Source of the DNA: an uncultured Gemmatimonadota bacterium
GTDB lineage: Bacteria > Gemmatimonadota > Gemmatimonadetes > Gemmatimonadales > GWC2-71-9
DNA length: 5,357 bases
NCBI GenBank assembly: GCA_946479825.1
Contig: CAMLHU010000162.1
Location: forward strand, 1-5,357
Reading direction: 5' to 3'
The position numbers were made by a program, and so were the translations under genes. Under the pieces are notes generated by a model that saw only the letters and a program-made list of their open reading frames with translations, was not told where the DNA came from and made no database searches. Within the stretch, counting starts at the first letter, position 1. Every line of letters begins with the position of its first letter. Positions 1 through 5,162 of this stretch are shown in pieces.

Positions 1-1024
1 CCCAGAGCACTCCGCCGCCGGTCTGGCCCGGCACCAGCTGCTCCACGCCGTCCAGCGCCCAGCCCCGGCCGAACGGACTCGTGGCGCGGTTGACCACCAG
101 CACCTGGCCGACGACGGTCGTGGTGTAGCTCGTCGTCGCGTAAACGTTGGTGACCGCGAGGGACTCGGCATACACCCCGGTGGCCGGGGCCGTCAGGCCG
201 CGGCCCACGACCATCTGTTGGGTGCTGCCGGCGGCCGGCCCGGAGAACGTGGCACTGTCCCGTGCCGGACCCACCTTGAGCACCACCTTCACCGCACTCG
301 GGCGTTCGGTCGTCGCGGGCTCCGTGACCGCGACCGGGACGAGCAGGAGCCCCGTGGCCGCGGCGGAGTTGTACTCGAGCGTGAGGGCGCGATCCTTGCC
401 CAGGGTCCGATACGCGGGCAGGCCGTGGACGACGAAGAGGTCGCCGCACGAGATCCCGGCCGCCTGGCCCGCGCCGGAGGTGAAGCAGCGGCCGCGCGCG
501 AGCTCGGCCGGATTCGGATTGACCAACGCAACCGTCGGCGCCGCCTGCTTCATGACCGCCACGCCATACGTCCCGTTTGCGTCGTGGCTGTAGTCATCGA
601 CCGCATCCAGCTCGACGGCCGCCGCGCCCGCCAACCTCCCGGTGGTAGCCCAGGCCGTCACTTCCACGCTCTGTCCCCCACCCAACGTCACCGTCTCGGT
701 GGTGCTCCCGTGCGGCCCGCCGACCACGGACAGCGAATCGCAGGTGATGGGCCCGGAAGCGCTGCAGGTGAGCACGTCGGTGTCCGTCCCGGTCCCCGTA
801 TTCTGCACCGAGAACGCATACGCCACACCGCTCGTGAGTGTCGTCTCGGTATCGGCGGCGGTGGTCGGGGTGATCCGGACGCCGTAGGTCAGGCATCCGC
901 TCGCGCAGAGCGGCTGCATGGCGCCCGGCCGCTGCGCGAGCAGGCGACCGGCACTCGCGCCCGAGAGGATGATCAGGACGACGACAGCAGCGATCTCACG
1001 AAGCATCGGGGCGACACGGCGCAT
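1..1024 (-). CDS. Secreted RHS/YD-repeat protein, N-terminal part (cut by window edge)
   Basis: The frame is open from ATG 1024-1022 to the left edge, giving 341 codons with no stop. Residues 1-30 form a Sec-type signal: Arg residues, a hydrophobic run at 11-25, and possible cleavage after ASA (25) or LLA (30). Residues 46-157 are Thr/Gly/Val-rich and look like an Ig/CARDB-type beta-sandwich (FSVQNTGTGTDTDV). Residues 177-219 carry a Cys-flanked block with CGDLFVVHGLPAYRTL and LEYNS, and residues 312-330 read NRATSPFGRGWALDGVEQL. The last two are typical of the region just before the YD-repeat shell in RHS proteins. Six cysteines fall in close pairs (40/44, 87/95, 180/193), which fits disulfides outside the cytoplasm. 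AGGA at 1034-1037 lies 9 nt before the ATG; ATG at codon 7 is a possible alternative. The repeat shell and any C-terminal toxin are outside the window, so its final activity is unknown. A sigma54-type promoter candidate precedes it. Confidence 0.85.
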   Translation of the reverse strand, partial: MRRVAPMLREIAAVVVLIILSGASAGRLLAQRPGAMQPLCASGCLTYGVRITPTTAADTETTLTSGVAYAFSVQNTGTGTDTDVLTCSASGPITCDSLSVVGGPHGSTTETVTLGGGQSVEVTAWATTGRLAGAAAVELDAVDDYSHDANGTYGVAVMKQAAPTVALVNPNPAELARGRCFTSGAGQAAGISCGDLFVVHGLPAYRTLGKDRALTLEYNSAAATGLLLVPVAVTEPATTERPSAVKVVLKVGPARDSATFSGPAAGSTQQMVVGRGLTAPATGVYAESLAVTNVYATTSYTTTVVGQVLVVNRATSPFGRGWALDGVEQLVPGQTGGGVLW

Positions 1025-1060
1025 AGCGGACGATCCTGAGAAGGGGACGACCCTCCTTCA

Positions 1061-1076
1061 GGCACGCTCCGTGCCG
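1061..1076 (-). promoter_or_regulatory. Candidate sigma54 (-24/-12) promoter for the RHS gene
   Basis: Read on the minus strand, the site is CGGCACG-GAGC-GTGCC. The consensus is TGGCACG-N4-TTGC. The invariant GG (1075-1074) and GC (1063-1062) are present with exactly 10 bases between them, and 9 of 11 consensus positions match. Transcription would begin near 1050, leaving a leader of about 26 nt that contains the AGGA ribosome site at 1034-1037. The sequence is also an inverted repeat (6-bp arms, 3-bp loop), so it scores equally on the plus strand. Only the minus orientation faces a gene start. A palindromic operator or small hairpin is the main alternative. Confidence 0.55.
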
Positions 1077-1080
1077 TACG

Positions 1081-1093
1081 CACCTCGTTGATG
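1081..1093 (-). promoter_or_regulatory. Weak IHF-like site between repeat array and promoter
   Basis: On the minus strand the bases read CATCAACGAGGTG. The IHF consensus is WATCAA-N4-TTR. Seven of the nine specified positions match; the first W and the first T of TTR do not. DNA bending by IHF between the activator site and the -24 element is common at sigma54 promoters, so the location fits. The match is short and could be chance. Confidence 0.2.
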
Positions 1094-1119
1094 GATCACA
1101 ACTTACGCCGCGCGCGGGT

Positions 1120-1172
1120 GAGAATTCTCTGGGATTCTCTGGGACGAGGTGAGAATTGGGACGAGCGAGAAT
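1120..1172. promoter_or_regulatory. Array of GAGAAT/ATTCTC hexamers; candidate activator (enhancer) site
   Basis: Five copies of one hexamer lie within 53 bp. The plus strand has GAGAAT at 1120-1125, 1151-1156 and 1167-1172, and ATTCTC at 1124-1129 and 1134-1139. The first two overlap to form the perfect 10-bp palindrome GAGAATTCTC (1120-1129). ATTCTC at 1134 and GAGAAT at 1151 form an inverted pair with an 11-bp spacer. A longer direct repeat, GGGACGAG followed by 1-2 bases and GAGAAT, occurs at 1141-1156 and 1158-1172. The array is centred about 95 bp upstream of the predicted start of the RHS transcript, a usual distance for a dimer-binding sigma54 activator. Who binds it is inference; the activator encoded just before it is the obvious candidate. 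Confidence 0.5.
1124..1143. repeat. Perfect 10-bp tandem repeat
   Basis: ATTCTCTGGG occurs twice head to tail (1124-1133 and 1134-1143), with no mismatch. The 10-bp period is close to one DNA helical turn, so the repeated ATTCTC cores face the same side of the helix. It is part of the larger hexamer array and is the only obvious short tandem duplication in the gap. Confidence 0.85.
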
Positions 1173-1199
1173 ACGTGCGCCAGCATCGCCTCCGGTGAC

Positions 1200-2108
1200 C
1201 TATCGTCGAATGCCAACTGATTGCAGCCGCCGATAGAGGGTGCTCCTCCCGATGCCGAGCATCACAGCCGCCCGGCCAACATCCCCGTTGCACGCTGCCA
1301 AGAGCTCCTCCAGCTCTGATCGCCCCCTCTGGTCAGCAGTGTCCCCCAATCCGAGGCCGGCCACCGCCCCAAGTGCAATCGCTTCCCGTACCTCGCGGAC
1401 GCCGATCCTCCGGCTCCCGGCCAGCGTCACCGCCCTCGTGACCGCCATCCGGAGCTCGCGGACGTTCCCGGGCCAGTGATGGCGCTGCAGTAGAGCCCTC
1501 GTCTCAGGTAGCAGGTCGCGCCCACCCTCGCGGGCAAAGCCTTGCGCCAGGGCCCAGACATCGGCGCCCCGCGCCATCAGGCTCGGCAGGCCGATGACTC
1601 CGCCGGAGAGCCGCTGATAGAGGTCAAATCGAAACCGCCCATCCCGGAGGCGTTGCTCAAGATCCTCCTGCGCCGCCGCAATCACCCGGAAGCACACGGT
1701 CCGCTTGAGCGTGTCCCCGAGGCGACGTACCTGCCCGGTCTCGAGGACCCGGAGGAGCTTCGCCTGCGCCTCCATCGAGAGGCTCGACACCTCGTCCAAG
1801 AAGAGCGTTCCCCCTTCGGCTGCCGCAATGAGCCCGTCGCTCGCCTCGACCGCGCCGGTGTAGGCCCCGCGCCGGTGGCCGAAGAGCAGACTCTCGACCA
1901 TCTCCCGGGGCAGGGCGCCGCAGTCCACGTCCACAAGCGGGCCCGATCGCCCACTCCAGGCATGCACCTGACGCGCGAAGAGCTCCTTCCCCGTGCCGGT
2001 CGCGCCCACCAGGAGGACGGGCAGCATCGTGGGGGCAAAGCGATGGGCCAGTTCGAGCGCGCGCCGAAACGCAGGGGCCTGGCCGATCAGTTCGGTGGGC
2101 TCGCTCAT
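1200..2108 (-). CDS. Sigma54-dependent AAA+ activator without sensory domain (PspF-like layout)
   Basis: This is a bacterial enhancer-binding protein that would remodel sigma54 RNA polymerase using ATP. Numbered from ATG 2108 (302 aa): Walker A GATGTGKE at 35-42; loop 1 GAYTGA at 81-86, where the family has GAFTGA; Walker B GGTLFLDE at 99-106; arginine-finger segment GRFRFDLYQRL at 157-167; WPGNVREL at 212-219; and a Fis-type helix-turn-helix at about 278-299 (AAVMLGIGRSTLYRRL). No receiver, GAF or PAS domain precedes the AAA+ core, as in PspF or HrpR/HrpS. Three usual residues differ: the Walker A Glu is Ala36, the Asn of NCAAL is Asp62, and the ATN-DL segment is AAQEDL. GGAG at 2118-2121 lies 9 nt before ATG 2108, and that start gives the same spacing to LIG as PspF has. 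GTG 2141, overlapping the secretin stop as GTGA, is a real alternative that adds 11 residues. The stop is TAG at 1202-1200. Confidence 0.93.
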   Translation of the reverse strand: MSEPTELIGQAPAFRRALELAHRFAPTMLPVLLVGATGTGKELFARQVHAWSGRSGPLVDVDCGALPREMVESLLFGHRRGAYTGAVEASDGLIAAAEGGTLFLDEVSSLSMEAQAKLLRVLETGQVRRLGDTLKRTVCFRVIAAAQEDLEQRLRDGRFRFDLYQRLSGGVIGLPSLMARGADVWALAQGFAREGGRDLLPETRALLQRHHWPGNVRELRMAVTRAVTLAGSRRIGVREVREAIALGAVAGLGLGDTADQRGRSELEELLAACNGDVGRAAVMLGIGRSTLYRRLQSVGIRR

Positions 2109-2117
2109 CCCCCCCTG

Positions 2118-2121
2118 CTCC
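2118..2121 (-). promoter_or_regulatory. Ribosome binding site supporting the ATG 2108 start of the activator
   Basis: GGAG on the minus strand is followed by 9 nt (CAGGGGGGG is broken only by its first two bases) and then ATG at 2108. It lies inside the reading frame of the longer GTG 2141 form. That form has its own AAGGGGG a few bases upstream, so both starts have a plausible ribosome site. The PspF-like N-terminal length favours 2108. Confidence 0.4.
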
Positions 2122-2137
2122 AACCGCATGGCGCTGG

Positions 2138-3631
2138 TCACGGTGCCCCCTTGAGCGACGCGGGGAGCCGCGGCGCCGTGACGGAGTCCGCATCAGCATC
2201 GGTGCGAAGGATCCGCGGCGTGAGGAAGATGAAGATCTCGTCCTTGGTCGTGTTGCGGGACGCACTGCCGAAGAGCCCGCCGAGAATGGGGATCTGCGAC
2301 AGCACGGGCACCCCACCCTGGCTGCGGTCGCGCTGCTGGTCGCGGAGCCCGCCGATCACGATGGTCTGCCCGTCCCGCACCAGGACCTGCGTCCGGGCCT
2401 CCCGGGTCGAGATGACCGGCGCGTCGAACTCGCTCTGGTCCGTGGCGTTGTTGACCTCCTGCTGGATGTTGAGCGAGACGTAGCCATCCTGGTTGATCGT
2501 CGGGCGGACGGTGAGTCGGGTCCCCACGTCCTTGTACTGGATCACCTGATCGCGGGTCGGGGTATCGGTCGGCAACGACCGGCTCACCTGAACGAACGGC
2601 CGCTGCGACCCGACGAGGAAGCTCGCCTCCGCATTGTTGGAGGCGAGGAGGGTCGGCCGCGAGATGATCTGCACGTCCCCCCGGCTCTGGGCGGCCCGCA
2701 GTGTCGCACTCACCTGCGCGTGGCCCAGCTTCATCACGTTGAGCACGAGATCCCCGAGCCCACCGCCGACCGTGGTGCCCCCGATGGACCCGCCGTCCAC
2801 GCCCTGCGGCGGGAGGGTGAGGTCGGCGCCGAGCGAGAAGGTGCCGTTCTCCTGGGCCTCGACAATGAGCACCTCGATGAGCACCTGCAGGGGCCGGATA
2901 TCCAGCTCGTCCACCGCGGTCTTGATCACGTCGAAGTCCTCCGGCGCCGCCCGGACCAGTAATGAATTGGTCCGCTCATCGGGCACGATGGTGACACTGC
3001 CCTTGAGCGCCGCGCTTGCCCCGCGGGTGGGCGACGCCGGCCCCCCGGCGGGCGGCGTACTCCCCGCCACCGGCACCAGGTTCTGGCGCAGCTGGTCCGA
3101 CAGCATCCCGCCGCTCAGGCCTGACCGGCCCGAGAAGTCCCCACCCCCGCCGAAGAGCTGGTTCACGGTGGCGGCGATATCGGCCGCGATGGCGTGCTTG
3201 AGCCGGATCACGAAGAGCCGCGGCCCTTCCCCGCCCGAGGGACCGGACCCCGCCGCTGCCACGGGCGCCGCCGGCACCGGCACCGGCTTCGGCGCGATCC
3301 GGTAGTAGGCGGAGTCCTCAGTGAGCACGAGGCCGTTGGTCTCGACCAAGCCCCGGAGCAGCGGCAGGATGCCAGCGCGCCCCACCGGAGCCGGCGTCTC
3401 GAGGGTGACGCGCGTCCCCGGAACGCCCGTCGTCAGCACGGGCTTCGGCAGGTAGGCGCTCAATCCCTGGATCACGGCCCGCAGGTCGGCGTCCACGAAG
3501 CGCACGGTGATCGAGTCGCGATGCACGATCACGGTGTCCTGCGCCCAGGCCGGCGATCCCCCACCCAGCAGCAGGAGGAGCAGGGTGACGACCACCCGCG
3601 GCCACGGATGCCTCGTACGATTCAGCGCCAC
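2138..3631 (-). CDS. gspD: Secretin, GspD/PilQ family outer-membrane pore
   Basis: This protein forms the multimeric outer-membrane gate of type II secretion or type IV pilus-like systems. I start it at GTG 3631, with GAGGA 4 nt upstream, because a clear signal peptide follows (hydrophobic run 13-25, cleavage after AWA at 30). The open frame continues upstream to 3955, but only as out-of-frame sequence of the preceding gene. Of 497 aa: 36-113 is an N0/STN-type domain; 114-137 is a Pro/Ala/Gly linker; 138-245 is an N-ring domain split by a Gly/Ser/Pro-rich insert (161-208) and ending in VPDERTNSLLV; 248-475 is the secretin barrel domain. The barrel has IISRPTLLASNN (322-333), RDGQTIVIGGL (419-429) and the family signature VPVLSQIPILGGLFG (441-455), followed by FIFLTPRIL. 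At 497 aa with essentially one N-ring it is shorter than classical GspD, and no pilotin-binding S-domain is evident. Its start overlaps the preceding gene by 10 nt. I favour the GspD side because of the DERTNSLLV/LDIRPLQVLIEV segment, but PilQ cannot be excluded. Confidence 0.93.
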   Translation of the reverse strand: MALNRTRHPWPRVVVTLLLLLLGGGSPAWAQDTVIVHRDSITVRFVDADLRAVIQGLSAYLPKPVLTTGVPGTRVTLETPAPVGRAGILPLLRGLVETNGLVLTEDSAYYRIAPKPVPVPAAPVAAAGSGPSGGEGPRLFVIRLKHAIAADIAATVNQLFGGGGDFSGRSGLSGGMLSDQLRQNLVPVAGSTPPAGGPASPTRGASAALKGSVTIVPDERTNSLLVRAAPEDFDVIKTAVDELDIRPLQVLIEVLIVEAQENGTFSLGADLTLPPQGVDGGSIGGTTVGGGLGDLVLNVMKLGHAQVSATLRAAQSRGDVQIISRPTLLASNNAEASFLVGSQRPFVQVSRSLPTDTPTRDQVIQYKDVGTRLTVRPTINQDGYVSLNIQQEVNNATDQSEFDAPVISTREARTQVLVRDGQTIVIGGLRDQQRDRSQGGVPVLSQIPILGGLFGSASRNTTKDEIFIFLTPRILRTDADADSVTAPRLPASLKGAP

Positions 3632-4116
3632 GGATTCCTCACGGTCAGGCTCCAATTGGTGTCGAGTCCACTGATGACGGCCCGCGCCCCGATCACCCGG
3701 CGAAGGGTGAGCCCGGCCACGGTCGACCCCAGCGCGATGAGCGTCGTTCCCTCGCGCCCGGGGATGCCGTCGACCAGGGCGGCCGGATGCGGTCCCTCGA
3801 TGACCCCCACGAGCACCAGCACGGGCTTGGGCGGCACGACCGGCGCGCCGACGGCCGGATCCACACGATCCGGGTCGTAGGTAGCCACCGGAGGACGCCG
3901 GTCGAGCCGAAACGGCGCCATCGTGATCGCGAGGTGCGCCACCGAGTCGGGCCACGGCTCAGTCGGGCCCGCACGCCGCACAGCCCCTTGGCGAGTGGCG
4001 TTCGCGCTGTCCGGCGGAACGACCGGGCGCCCGAAGGCCAGCACGGCGAGCACAATGGGCCCGATGCACGCGGCGCCGAGCGCCAGACGAACGCCCCTGA
4101 TCGCGGGCGGGGTCAT
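3622..4116 (-). CDS. Small PilP/GspC-like inner-membrane protein linking to the secretin
   Basis: The gene starts at ATG 4116, which overlaps the preceding stop as ATGA and has GAGGGG 5 nt upstream. It encodes 164 aa. A membrane helix lies at about 11-28. A Pro/Arg-rich periplasmic linker follows to about residue 100, and then a compact beta-rich domain (about 103-160): PVLVLVGVIEGP, AALVDGIPG, LIALGSTVAGLTLRRVIGARAVIS, WSLTV. That pattern of a short strand, a value, 'is the residue stored', 'is the site masked', and a final strand is like the HR domain of GspC and the globular domain of PilP, which contact the N0 domain of the secretin. It is directly followed by the secretin, as expected. 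The frame can be read further upstream to 4296 but there it lies over the preceding gene. The family call is by pattern and gene order; sequence identity is low. Confidence 0.75.
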   Translation of the reverse strand: MTPPAIRGVRLALGAACIGPIVLAVLAFGRPVVPPDSANATRQGAVRRAGPTEPWPDSVAHLAITMAPFRLDRRPPVATYDPDRVDPAVGAPVVPPKPVLVLVGVIEGPHPAALVDGIPGREGTTLIALGSTVAGLTLRRVIGARAVISGLDTNWSLTVRNPWR

Positions 4117-4694
4117 GGTGCCCCTCGCGTTGAGTCCGCGCGTACGAACCACCCGCCCACCTCGACGTCCCAGCGCAATTGCTCCGGCACTGCGCTCGAG
4201 CTGGCTGGGTCCGCCGCGGCGACGGCCAGGCGGCCGAACCGAAGCGCGGCGGGATCCTGGTCGAGCGCACCCAGCACGCCGACCAGCCCGCTCCAATCCG
4301 ATTCCAAGCTCACGCGCAGGCGGACCCGGCCGAGGCGCGCGACGGTGGTCGAGTCGGTCACGGGGTCAGTCCGCAGCACGCGCGCCCGATGGTGATGCGC
4401 CGCGAGCGTCACCCGGCCCTGCAGGTCAGCCAGCGCTTCGGCGTCCGTCCCACCCGCCAGCACCTTGGGAGCGAGGGCCACAAAGGCGGCCGCCACGGCC
4501 TTGGCGGAATCGGCCATCGGACCGGCGTCCTGCAGCGCGCGATCGGCCCGAGCGACGAGTTCCGCGCGATCCCGCAGCGTCGCCCGCAGACCGAGTTCCC
4601 ACCGGACCAGGACCGGCACGCCGCGCACCAGGACCGCCGCGACCGCCACGGTCACGCCACCCCACACGAGGGCCCGCCGATCCCGCGGCGTCAC
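4113..4694 (-). CDS. PilO/GspM-like (T2SSM_b-type) inner-membrane assembly protein
   Basis: The gene starts at GTG 4694, overlapping the preceding stop as GTGA, and encodes 193 aa. Ribosome-site sequence is poor (only GGG), so translation probably depends on the upstream gene. A membrane helix lies at about 9-28. An Arg/Ala-rich helical, probably coiled-coil, stretch follows to about residue 80. The C-terminal half reads as a ferredoxin-like fold: ADLQGRVTLAAHHHRARVL, then LGRVRLRVSLESDWSGLVGVLGALDQDPAALRFGRLAV. That layout is typical of the PilO / T2SSM_b family, which dimerises with PilN/GspL under the inner-membrane platform. Its position between the PilN-like and PilP-like genes supports the call. 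Confidence 0.82.
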   Translation of the reverse strand: MTPRDRRALVWGGVTVAVAAVLVRGVPVLVRWELGLRATLRDRAELVARADRALQDAGPMADSAKAVAAAFVALAPKVLAGGTDAEALADLQGRVTLAAHHHRARVLRTDPVTDSTTVARLGRVRLRVSLESDWSGLVGVLGALDQDPAALRFGRLAVAAADPASSSAVPEQLRWDVEVGGWFVRADSTRGAP

Positions 4695-5140
4695 GGTGAC
4701 CCGGCCGGCCCGAAGGCGATGGTGAAATGCTCCATCTCGCGTCCATTCCTCAGCTCCCGCAGGCCCTGGCCGACGAAGTGCGGTCGCGACACGAGCCCGG
4801 CACGCTCGATCCGCACCAGCACGTCCGCGGGGCGCCGGGCGGCTCCGCTCAGCGAGCCGGCTCCATCCAGTTGCAGGGCGATCGACGCGATGAACGCCGA
4901 GTCCGGGAGGACCGAGGTCAAGCGGACCAGCAGACGCGCCACCTGCCCGCCGGCCTGATCATCCTGCTCGATCGCGTCGGTCATCCGTTGCACGTCGCTC
5001 ATCCGCCGTTCCGCCTCAAGCACGGCCGCGACCGGTGCCCGCAGAGTGGTCAGGCGCCGCTCCAAGGCGCGCGCCGTCCGCACCTGACGGATGGCCAGAC
5101 CGGCCCCGAGGGCGATCCACAGCCAGGCCTGCCTTTTCAT
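4691..5140 (-). CDS. PilN / GspL C-terminal-like bitopic protein
   Basis: The gene starts at ATG 5140, with AGGAAG about 10 nt upstream, and encodes 149 aa. A membrane helix near 5-20 (WLWIALGAGLAI) is followed by a helical stretch rich in Arg, Glu and Leu (about 24-65). The periplasmic part has VARLLVRLTSVLPDSAFIAS, a short beta stretch, then GAARRPADVLVRIERAGL and EMEHFTIAF. This is the usual order of the PilN / GspL periplasmic domain: 'VLP..' strand, 'SGxAxxPADVL' helix, and final F-T-strand. Full GspL proteins also carry a cytoplasmic actin-like domain of more than 200 residues; that is absent here, so the protein is PilN-like. It starts 22 nt after the TolC-family stop, so the two are probably co-transcribed. 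Confidence 0.83.
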   Translation of the reverse strand: MKRQAWLWIALGAGLAIRQVRTARALERRLTTLRAPVAAVLEAERRMSDVQRMTDAIEQDDQAGGQVARLLVRLTSVLPDSAFIASIALQLDGAGSLSGAARRPADVLVRIERAGLVSRPHFVGQGLRELRNGREMEHFTIAFGPAGSP

Positions 5141-5162
5141 GGGCGATGCGCTTCCTTTCCTC

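Larger units (their letters stand above)
1025..1199. other. Non-coding gap between activator and RHS gene
   Basis: This is the only real intergenic gap in the window. It holds the hexamer array, the weak IHF-like site, the -24/-12 candidate and the RHS ribosome site. I see no convincing small gene and no clear Rho-independent terminator after the activator: the palindromes here lack a following T-run on the minus strand. Read-through from the upstream operon into the RHS gene therefore remains possible. Confidence 0.7.

Noticed and set aside
218..1039. Long plus-strand open frame (273 codons) over the RHS gene
   Set aside because: It is Arg/Gly/His-rich with no recognisable motif. The opposite strand encodes a coherent signal peptide plus RHS N-terminus. 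It is an antisense by-product of high GC.
1061..1075. Rho-independent terminator
   Set aside because: The hairpin arms are only 6 bp and no T-run follows on either strand.
1124..1143. CRISPR or insertion-sequence end
   Set aside because: The repeat unit is 10 bp without spacers, and there is no transposase or target-site duplication nearby.
1542..2483. Plus-strand open frame (313 codons) over activator and secretin
   Set aside because: It crosses two well-supported minus-strand genes, and its composition is that of reverse-strand reading of GC-rich codons.
3632..3955. N-terminal extension of the secretin
   Set aside because: The added residues are Arg/Gly-rich, lie over the PilP-like gene in another frame, and would bury the signal peptide inside the protein.
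4117..4296. N-terminal extension of the PilP-like protein
   Set aside because: It overlaps the PilO-like gene in another frame. ATG 4116, with GAGGGG and the ATGA junction, gives a normal membrane anchor near the start.
3923..4958. Overlapping plus-strand frames of about 258 residues each
   Set aside because: They are Arg/Pro-rich low-complexity translations opposite the PilN/PilO/PilP genes, with no domain signature.
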